Shown here: one piece after another, positions 1-5,740 of the stretch
Layout: each line of letters opens with the position of its first letter
Position numbering within the stretch: position 1 is the first letter of the stretch
Assembly (NCBI GenBank): GCA_017642625.1
Contig: JAGCOQ010000023.1
Span: 1-17,930 of the forward strand
Length of the DNA: 17,930 nucleotides
Origin: Alphaproteobacteria bacterium
GTDB lineage: Bacteria; Pseudomonadota; Alphaproteobacteria; Rs-D84
Direction of reading: 5' to 3'
Translations under genes and position numbers: made by a program
The notes under the pieces: generated by a model
Told to the model about the DNA's origin: nothing
Seen by the model: only the letters and a program-made list of their open reading frames with translations
Database searches by the model: none

Positions 1-591
1 ATTGTCCGTTGCAACAACATAAATTACGTCGCCAGCCAGAATAAAAGGTTCGGCGGTCCCGATTTCCACGCACCATTTTTTTGTGCCTGTGGTGGCATTT
101 ATTTTGCAGAAAGCATCACCCAATCCGCCGGCATAGACATTAGCGCCACGAATCACAATCGGGGAAACAATATCCAGCACCGATGCGCCACCGGTCATAT
201 TGCTTGCGCGGTAAATATCGGCAATCCAAACGATTTTGCGTGTCTTTGGATTAAGTTTTATCAATTCGCCGGTTGTTAACCCCGCATACAGATAATTTCC
301 GTTGCAAACAGGTTTTGCATCATTCTTGACCGAATTACTGGTCGGGAATCCGGAAAAGACCTTGCGTTCGCCGTCCCAAATAACATTGGACGAATCCTGG
401 GTATATGGGCATTCTGTTTCCGCCATTTCAAATGCGGTGTCCGGCAGGGCGGCAATCTGCGTATCAGCCATTTTGACGACTTTTGTATCAAAGATTGATT
501 TACGCACACCCGGTAAAATCGGGTCATGCTTGCTGCACGCGGAAAGTGCCGCCAAACAAATCAAACCGCCAATAATCGCATTTTTACGCAT
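1..591 (-). CDS. bamB: Outer membrane assembly lipoprotein BamB (partial, C-terminus cut by window edge)
   Basis: Read from position 591 toward the left edge, the frame is open for 197 codons with no stop, so the gene continues outside the window. The N-terminus is a lipoprotein signal with lipobox LSAC and the acylated cysteine at residue 19. After a short linker, PQQ-type beta-propeller repeats appear: residues about 100-126 (YLYAGLTTGELIKLNPKT, then a W) and 152-183 (VYAGGLGDAFCKINATTGTK, then a W). BamB is an eight-bladed propeller lipoprotein of the BAM complex, which folds beta-barrel proteins into the outer membrane; the family is usually around 400 residues, so about half is seen. It starts 13 bases after the yfgM-like gene ends, with a ribosome site AAGGAA overlapping that gene's stop. 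The yfgM-bamB order is conserved in many proteobacteria, often with der next, which supports the call. Confidence 0.82.
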   Translation of the reverse strand, partial: MRKNAIIGGLICLAALSACSKHDPILPGVRKSIFDTKVVKMADTQIAALPDTAFEMAETECPYTQDSSNVIWDGERKVFSGFPTSNSVKNDAKPVCNGNYLYAGLTTGELIKLNPKTRKIVWIADIYRASNMTGGASVLDIVSPIVIRGANVYAGGLGDAFCKINATTGTKKWCVEIGTAEPFILAGDVIYVVATDN

Positions 592-604
592 GGGGATTTA
601 TTCC

Positions 605-1258
605 TTATCTTAACATTTGTGCCGATGCCGAAACAGATGCCGGTGCATCTGCGTCATTGATGATTTTATCCAACCATTTGTTTGCGGCATCACGATTGTC
701 TTCGGACAGATATTTTTGTGCAATTGTCAGGCATGCGGTATAGTAGAACGGTGAAGACTTTGTGTTAAGTGCAGACAGGTATTTTTCAACATCTGCGCCA
801 CTCATTTCATCACCACGAATACCGATAACATGCAGTTTAGCAAGGTCGCGAAAATCGCGCGTGTCGCCATCTTTTGCTAACTTTTCAATTTTTTCGGTGT
901 CGCCACTTAACAAATATGATTGGAACAGTGCCAAATCAGCCGTTGCCCCAGATGTGTTTTCGCCAATCGCCGCCAGCGCATTTGCATCAACATTTTCCAC
1001 CGCGGTTTCATAGTTAATTGCACGTGCAATTTGGTGCGCGCGATATTCACGAATACCGATTTGAATACCGGTGACAATAATCATGATAACCAGTGCCGCC
1101 GCCAACATTTGACGATAATATTTCTTTACAAATGCGGTTGTTTTATCGTTGTTGACTTCTTCCCAAACTTCGCGATAAAGGGCGTCTTGGGCATACTCTT
1201 CGCGGGTTTTCTTTTCTTTTGGTTTCAAGTCCTTGTTTCTTTGCAACATAGTGGCCAT
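605..1258 (-). CDS. YfgM-like membrane-anchored tetratricopeptide protein
   Basis: A 217-residue protein with a basic, Lys/Glu-rich cytoplasmic N-terminus (residues 1-45), one transmembrane segment at about 51-68, and a helical domain behind it, with short Ala-rich helix pairs typical of the TPR_21/YfgM family. Family members sit in the inner membrane, associate with the SecYEG translocon and periplasmic chaperones, and help hand over secreted proteins. The position directly upstream of bamB matches the conserved yfgM-bamB arrangement. The start at 1258 is supported by AGGAG seven bases upstream. Similarity to YfgM was judged by topology and context as much as by residues, so a generic TPR protein remains possible. 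Confidence 0.72.
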   Translation of the reverse strand: MATMLQRNKDLKPKEKKTREEYAQDALYREVWEEVNNDKTTAFVKKYYRQMLAAALVIMIIVTGIQIGIREYRAHQIARAINYETAVENVDANALAAIGENTSGATADLALFQSYLLSGDTEKIEKLAKDGDTRDFRDLAKLHVIGIRGDEMSGADVEKYLSALNTKSSPFYYTACLTIAQKYLSEDNRDAANKWLDKIINDADAPASVSASAQMLR

Positions 1259-1288
1259 AAATAATCTCCTGTTCTTTAAATGGTGCCC

Positions 1289-1316
1289 TTGATAATTCCT
1301 AATTTATTGCTATACT
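1289..1316 (+). promoter_or_regulatory. Sigma-70-type promoter of rpoH, close to the start codon
   Basis: A -35 box TTGATA (1289-1294) and a -10 box TATACT (1311-1316) are separated by 16 bases. Transcription would be expected to begin at about 1322-1325, while the rpoH ATG is at 1326, so the message would have almost no leader. No Shine-Dalgarno sequence precedes the ATG. An ATG at 1321 reads only ATG TTA TGA and cannot be the start. Confidence 0.7.
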
Positions 1317-1325
1317 ATAAATGTT

Positions 1326-2234
1326 ATGAAAAAGCAAATCAAGAACGCATTACCGGCAACCCAAAACACGAGTCTCGTGGCCGCGCGTGGCGTAAGCGAC
1401 GAAAATGGGTTGGCACAGTATATTCAAACGATTCAGAAAATCCCTATCTTAAGTGCCGAAGAAGAATATGAATACGCAACACAATGGGCAAAAAAACAGG
1501 ACAGTGTTGCCGCCGAAAAATTGGTGGCAAGCCATTTGCGCCTTGTGGTGTCTGTTGCATATGATTTCAAGAATTATGGCGTGCCAATGGGGGAATTGAT
1601 TGCCAGTGGTAATATGGGCTTGATGCAGGCATTACAAAAGTTTGATCCGGAAAAGGGTTTCCGTTTTTCCACATATGCTATGTTTTGGATCAAGGCGGAA
1701 ATCTATGAAACAATTTTGAATAATTGGTCCATTGTCAAAATCGGAACTTCTGCCAATCAGAAACGTGTGTTTTTTAACTTGGCGCGTGCAAAACGTGCGC
1801 TGGGCATTATGGACAACAGTATGTCTGATGAACAAACGAAACAGGTGGCGGAATACTTGGACGTTCCGGAAAAAGATGTTAAACGCATGGCGACCCGTAT
1901 TGGTGCGCGTGATGTTTCGCTTAATGCGCCAATGAGAGGTGACGAAGATTCGTTGGATATTCTGTCCAATATGTCGGATGGTCGTGAAAATATTGCCGAT
2001 ACGGTGGAAAAAATGGAAATTCGCCGTATGGGGTATGATTTGTTGAAGAAGCATTTGGCGGCGCTGCCTGAACGCGACCGCGAAATATTGCGCGCCCGCC
2101 GATTGACCGAGCCAGCATTGACACTTGAAGCGTTGGCACAAAAGTATAAGATTTCGCGTGAACGTGTTCGCCAAATCGAAGAACGCGCATTTAACAAATT
2201 GCGTGATGCAATTTTAAAAGAAACCCAAGGATAA
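1326..2234 (+). CDS. rpoH: RNA polymerase sigma-32 factor RpoH
   Basis: A 302-residue sigma-70-family factor of the heat-shock class, which directs RNA polymerase to chaperone and protease promoters. Region 1.2/2 begins near residue 28 (GLAQYIQTIQKIPILSAEEE). Region 2 runs from about 64 to 135 with SHLRLVVSVAYDF and the conserved EKGFRFSTYAMFWIKAEI segment. The RpoH box, diagnostic against RpoD, is at 145-153 (QKRVFFNLA; E. coli has QRKLFFNLR). Region 4 with its helix-turn-helix ends the protein (LEALAQKYKISRERVRQIEE, 267-286). Length fits the family (about 285-300). The gene has its own promoter a few bases upstream and no ribosome binding site. It is followed after 5 bases by a porin-like gene, probably on the same transcript. 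I am confident of RpoH class; whether the genome has a second rpoH paralogue cannot be seen. Confidence 0.93.
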   Translation: MKKQIKNALPATQNTSLVAARGVSDENGLAQYIQTIQKIPILSAEEEYEYATQWAKKQDSVAAEKLVASHLRLVVSVAYDFKNYGVPMGELIASGNMGLMQALQKFDPEKGFRFSTYAMFWIKAEIYETILNNWSIVKIGTSANQKRVFFNLARAKRALGIMDNSMSDEQTKQVAEYLDVPEKDVKRMATRIGARDVSLNAPMRGDEDSLDILSNMSDGRENIADTVEKMEIRRMGYDLLKKHLAALPERDREILRARRLTEPALTLEALAQKYKISRERVRQIEERAFNKLRDAILKETQG

Positions 2235-2239
2235 TTTTT

Positions 2240-3268
2240 ATGAAAACAAGTCTTGTCGCAATCGCGTCCTTAATCGCAATGGTTTCCGCAGCAAGTGCGC
2301 GACCAATTGAATATAGAAATGGTGGCTTTGCTGCGCGTATATCGGGATATGGTAATATCGGGTTGATAGAACCTGAATTTGAGGTGCCAAACGCAAGATT
2401 GATTGGTGATTGGTCTGCGCGTGCACAAGTGACATATGATGTGAACGAAATGCACCGTTTGGGTTTGGTGTATTCTTTGAATCAGAAAACACTAGAAGAT
2501 GGCGACGAAATCAACGATTTGTTCGCCCTGTGGCAAGTCAGGGATTATGGTCGTATAGAGGTAGGTTTAACCGATTCTGTGGCGGAAAAGTTGGGATTGG
2601 GTTTGCCAGATGTTGGCGGGTTGCGCTTAAATGATGATCCGTTATTTTATAAAAAAATTGAACCAAATGGTATGGTTGTTTCCGACACGACATTGGACAC
2701 CGGTGATGGTGCTTTGCGTGTGAATGCGGTATCGACCGCACAAAATGGTGTGCAATATGGCTTGTCCGTTGCAGGCATAACAGATAAATATGATTTTACC
2801 ATTGATGGTGGAATAAAGATTCGTCGCCCCAGCGGTAAAACAAAGACTGCATATTCTTTTGGTGCGTCTTTTATGAACAATCCAGATGATTTTCGTCAAT
2901 CGCCATATACGCGTCATGTGACGGCGGATTGGCGGGCCCAGGCATCTGCGGCGGTGAATGTTCAATACAACAGTTGGATGTTGGCATTGACGGGTCGTGT
3001 GATTTATGACAAGAATCCAGTGGGCGAAGTGTCCGACGGTTTTATTGTTGGCACCGGCGTCAGTTATGATTTCTTGAAATACAGTTTGTCGTTATCTTAT
3101 TTGTTGTCTGATACAGGTGTGTGGCAACATGATGTTGATGATTTCTTGAATCATGTTGTTATGTCTTCGTTCAGATATAAATACAGTGAAAATGTTGATG
3201 GTTGGATGTCGGTTGGTATGACGACTGAAACACCGTTCTTGTCTGCGGGAATGCGTGTGACATTTTAA
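2240..3268 (+). CDS. Porin-like outer membrane beta-barrel protein
   Basis: A 342-residue exported protein. Residues 1-20 form a Sec signal peptide ending in ASA before RPIEYRNGG. The mature part is made of alternating short amphipathic strands (for example ARISGYGNIGLI, WSARAQVTYDV, HRLGLVYSLNQ, SLSLSYLLS) joined by polar, Gly/Asp-rich turns, and the chain ends in MRVTF with a terminal phenylalanine, the hallmark signal read by BamA for barrel insertion. Size and pattern resemble the 16-strand Gram-negative porins such as those of alphaproteobacteria; a specific substrate cannot be assigned. An AAGGAT ribosome site overlapping the rpoH stop region supports the start. It lies 5 bases after rpoH and is closed by a strong terminator, so it is probably co-transcribed with the sigma factor, an unusual pairing. 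Confidence 0.75.
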   Translation: MKTSLVAIASLIAMVSAASARPIEYRNGGFAARISGYGNIGLIEPEFEVPNARLIGDWSARAQVTYDVNEMHRLGLVYSLNQKTLEDGDEINDLFALWQVRDYGRIEVGLTDSVAEKLGLGLPDVGGLRLNDDPLFYKKIEPNGMVVSDTTLDTGDGALRVNAVSTAQNGVQYGLSVAGITDKYDFTIDGGIKIRRPSGKTKTAYSFGASFMNNPDDFRQSPYTRHVTADWRAQASAAVNVQYNSWMLALTGRVIYDKNPVGEVSDGFIVGTGVSYDFLKYSLSLSYLLSDTGVWQHDVDDFLNHVVMSSFRYKYSENVDGWMSVGMTTETPFLSAGMRVTF

Positions 3269-3277
3269 TTAAAAGAT

Positions 3278-3310
3278 AAAAAACACCGGCGATTGCCGGT
3301 GTTTTTTTTT
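3278..3310. terminator. Bidirectional intrinsic terminator between porin and TPR genes
   Basis: A perfect 13-base-pair stem: AAAAAACACCGGC (3278-3290), loop GATT, and GCCGGTGTTTTTT (3295-3307), followed by further T to 3310. The A-tract on one side and the T-tract on the other let it work in both directions, fitting its place between the convergent genes ending at 3268 (plus) and 3323 (minus). It shares a 15-base block with the terminator near 8016. Confidence 0.92.
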
Positions 3311-3322
3311 AGAACTAAATGA

Positions 3323-4309
3323 TTAACGCATTTCTTCGATTAATCCGTTCAAACGATCCATTGTATCCGAATCGTTTAATGCGGTTGCAATTGTGCGTGC
3401 AGATTCCAAATCGTTTAATGCAGCGTCTGTATTGCCCAGTTGCAAATTCAAAGCCGCAGACTTTTCAAAATACGACATTGCGTTTGACGACATGGATTCG
3501 CGTTCGCCAGCAGTTGTTGCACCCTGGATTTGTTCCGAGATAACACGAACAGCAGCCGAATAATCATTGATTGCCGCGGTGTAATCACCAAGTGCGGTGT
3601 ATGCTTCGGCGCGTTCTGCGTATACCGTTGGATTGATAACGCCATCTGGACGTGCCAACGAATTGGTATAGTCTGCAATCGCACCTTCCCAATTCTTTAA
3701 CCACAGATTCAGTTGACCGCGTTTCGCATACAAATCACGCATTTGCAAAATATCTTCGTCGGTTGTTGCACGTGCCGCCAATGCATTGTTGATGTCCGCC
3801 AATGCCACTTCGTAATTTTCAAGACGAGTGTTCAACAAAGCACGATCATAATATGCCACAGAACTTGTTGGGTTCATATCCAACGCAGCGTTGAAATCAA
3901 CCAACGCACCGGCATAGTTTGCGGTTTGCATATATGCTTCGCCACGCAAGACATACATATCAACCGTCGGGTTGCCCGCATCAATCGCGGTTGTTAAATC
4001 GTCAATTGCATCTTCGACATCACCAGCCAACAATTTTGTTTTGCCAGATTCGTAATAGTCAGATGCCTGCATCAAAGCCTCTTCAGAAATAGATGCAGAA
4101 CTATTTAACGGAACACGGTGATTCAAAATGCCATGGCTGCGACCCAAAATATAAAAAGTTGCAGCGATAAAGAACAAAATTATGAACCAATATACATAAA
4201 TGGATAATGACCATGGATTGTATGATTGTTTTGTTTCAGTCTTTACCACAGGCGCGGTTTTTGTGGCCTTGGTGGTCTTGGTTGTCCGTATTGTGGTGGT
4301 CTTTTTCAT
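3323..4309 (-). CDS. Inner-membrane-anchored TPR repeat protein, function unknown
   Basis: A 328-residue protein. The first 30 residues are a Thr/Lys-rich basic tail (KKTTTIRTTKTTKATK), followed by one strongly hydrophobic segment at 36-56 (VYWFIILFFIAATFYIL). The rest is a run of about six tetratricopeptide repeats between residues 84 and 310, with the usual pattern of Gly/Ala at position 8, Tyr at 11 and Ala at 20 (for example AYMQTANYAGALVDFNAALD). The positive N-terminus suggests it stays in the cytoplasm, with the repeats in the periplasm acting as a protein-docking scaffold. It lies 28 bases after the pseudouridine synthase gene, with GGGAG six bases before the ATG, so it is the last gene of the rsmE operon. 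No catalytic domain is visible and no partner can be named. Confidence 0.8.
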   Translation of the reverse strand: MKKTTTIRTTKTTKATKTAPVVKTETKQSYNPWSLSIYVYWFIILFFIAATFYILGRSHGILNHRVPLNSSASISEEALMQASDYYESGKTKLLAGDVEDAIDDLTTAIDAGNPTVDMYVLRGEAYMQTANYAGALVDFNAALDMNPTSSVAYYDRALLNTRLENYEVALADINNALAARATTDEDILQMRDLYAKRGQLNLWLKNWEGAIADYTNSLARPDGVINPTVYAERAEAYTALGDYTAAINDYSAAVRVISEQIQGATTAGERESMSSNAMSYFEKSAALNLQLGNTDAALNDLESARTIATALNDSDTMDRLNGLIEEMR

Positions 4310-4337
4310 ATAAATCTCCCTTCCTACTATTCTAATC

Positions 4338-5033
4338 TTAGAAAGATTTTAAAATTAGGTCAATCGTTTTCTGATTTATTTCGCGAATTTTTGTTGGTGG
4401 CAGATTCCCCAATTCAATTTTTCCAAAAGATATGCGGTGTAATTTTTTTACAGGTGCGCCGATTGCGCCCAACACAATGCGAACTTCGTTCTTTTTTCCT
4501 TCGGTAATTTCAACGCGCAAAGTTTTGTCGTCGATAACATCAATTTTCATTGGTGCGTATTTTATTCCCTTTACCGTTATACCACGACGCGCTGAATCAA
4601 GTTTTGATAAATCGCCATAGACGGTTGCGATATATGCACGCGGAATATGTGATGACGGCAGTGTCATTTTACGCGCCAATTCGCCATCATTTGTCATCAA
4701 TAATAACCCCGTCGTTTTGTAATCAAGACGCCCAATGTATTTAAGATTTTTATATTCTTGGGGTAAACAATCGTAAATAGTTTTGCGCCCCATTGGGTCG
4801 GCACGCGTTGTCATTGTGTTTACTGGTTTATGAAACGCATAAAGTTTGATTTCTTTTTTAGCAGATATTTTTTTCCCATCTACAATAACGGTGTCGCCGT
4901 CATCAACAAAAAATACAGGCGTATCTATCTTTTCACCATTAACAGAAACCAATCTGCGCGCAATTAAATCTTCGGCGACGCGTCGCGAAGCGATTCCGGA
5001 ATCTGCGATAAACTTTGCAATACGTGTTTTCAT
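4338..5033 (-). CDS. RsuA/RluB-family rRNA pseudouridine synthase
   Basis: A 231-residue enzyme converting uridine to pseudouridine in ribosomal RNA. An S4 RNA-binding domain occupies residues 1-60 (RIAKFIADSGIASRRVAEDL, then VNGEKID). The catalytic domain follows with the family's motif GRLDYKTTGLLLMTNDGELA at 101-120; Asp104 is the expected nucleophile. The second signature is EGKKNEVRIVLGAIGAPVKKL at about 178-198, where RsuA/RluB enzymes have EGR-xx-QVR. Length (about 230-250 in RsuA) fits a minimal member without the long tail of RluB. The target (16S U516 as in RsuA, or 23S U2605 as in RluB) cannot be decided from sequence alone. The start overlaps the rsmE stop as ATGA, indicating translational coupling of two rRNA modification enzymes. 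Confidence 0.88.
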   Translation of the reverse strand: MKTRIAKFIADSGIASRRVAEDLIARRLVSVNGEKIDTPVFFVDDGDTVIVDGKKISAKKEIKLYAFHKPVNTMTTRADPMGRKTIYDCLPQEYKNLKYIGRLDYKTTGLLLMTNDGELARKMTLPSSHIPRAYIATVYGDLSKLDSARRGITVKGIKYAPMKIDVIDDKTLRVEITEGKKNEVRIVLGAIGAPVKKLHRISFGKIELGNLPPTKIREINQKTIDLILKSF

Positions 5034-5683
5034 TCTTGTATGCGTGATATTGCGATTGCGGCGGCCAATTCAGCACGCAAAATAGTTTTCCCCAGTGATA
5101 TGCCAACGGCGCCGGCGTTATCCAACATATCAAATTCAGCATCTGAAAAGCCGCCTTCGGGTCCAACCAGAACCGATTTTATTTTTGTTGTTATTGGGCG
5201 TGTTGCACCATATGCCGCGCGTTCATCTGCAAATGCGATTTTTGATAAGTCGATTTCAGAAAACTTAATCGGCGCGGTAATTTCAGGAACACTGTTGCGG
5301 TTTGATTGCTCGGCCGCCTCGGTCGCGATTTTTTTCATGCGTTCCCAATTTATGTGTTGGGCAACGGTGTGTTCAGTTATAACCGGAACAATCTTTTTGA
5401 CACCCATTTGTGTCGCCACATTGATTAAATCGTCGGTGCGTTTTATTGGCGCAAAATATAGTGTTATATCGCCACTCGGGTCGGTGTGTTTTGTGTCTTT
5501 GCCGACAATGATATTTTTGCCGGCATCGTCCAGTGTCGCGTTATATTCGTGACCACCACCAAACACAATTGCATCTTTGCGCCGCATGACACGCGTCAAA
5601 TAATGTGCGACTTCGCGTGGTGCCGGTATTATCATACCGGATTTTATGTTGTCGCCAATAAAGATTCTGGGTATATTTTTCAT
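5030..5683 (-). CDS. rsmE: 16S rRNA (uracil-1498-N3)-methyltransferase RsmE
   Basis: A 217-residue SPOUT-family methyltransferase that uses S-adenosylmethionine to methylate U1498 of 16S rRNA. After an N-terminal RNA-binding beta domain (MKNIPRIFIGDN, residues 1-70), the knot domain shows KRTDDLINVATQMGVKKIVP (81-100), TEH-TVAQ (103-109), EAAEQSNRNSVPEI (122-135), the knot loop VLVGPEGGFSDAEF (172-185) and LGKTILRAELAAA (197-209), where most members have ILRTETA. The reading frame is open 17 codons further up to an ATG at 5734, but homologues begin at MxxIPRIF, an AAAGAAAA stretch precedes the ATG at 5683, and the extension would overlap promoter sequence, so I chose 5683. First gene of the rsmE-rsuA-TPR operon, divergent from the coupling-protein gene. 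Confidence 0.9.
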   Translation of the reverse strand: MKNIPRIFIGDNIKSGMIIPAPREVAHYLTRVMRRKDAIVFGGGHEYNATLDDAGKNIIVGKDTKHTDPSGDITLYFAPIKRTDDLINVATQMGVKKIVPVITEHTVAQHINWERMKKIATEAAEQSNRNSVPEITAPIKFSEIDLSKIAFADERAAYGATRPITTKIKSVLVGPEGGFSDAEFDMLDNAGAVGISLGKTILRAELAAAIAISRIQE

Positions 5684-5725
5684 ATTTTCTTTGCGATTGT
5701 GATTTATTAAAGTCTTTTTTTCTGA

Positions 5726-5731
5726 TATAAT
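5726..5731 (+). promoter_or_regulatory. -10 box of the VirD4-like gene, suggesting a leaderless transcript
   Basis: A consensus TATAAT lies at 5726-5731, nine bases before the ATG at 5741, the same spacing as at rpoH. No Shine-Dalgarno sequence lies between (the spacer is CATAACACA). The -35 region at the right distance is AT-rich and weak (around 5703-5709), so the box is convincing only in combination with the position. A possible minus-strand extended -10 (TG-T-TATGAT, box 5730-5735) for rsmE overlaps it. Confidence 0.55.
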
Positions 5732-5740
5732 CATAACACA

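Noticed and set aside
1259..1325. Minus-strand promoter for yfgM-bamB
   Set aside because: Several AT-rich hexamers could serve as a -10 but none pairs with a convincing -35, so no box is claimed, although a promoter must lie in or near this gap.
1632..2197. Long minus-strand open frames opposite rpoH
   Set aside because: They lie entirely inside a well-supported gene, have low-complexity or odd residue content and no ribosome site; they are shadows.
5684..5734. Possible 17-residue N-terminal extension of RsmE from an ATG at 5734
   Set aside because: Homologues begin near MKNIPRIF, the extension has no conserved content, and its DNA overlaps the divergent promoter region of the coupling-protein gene.
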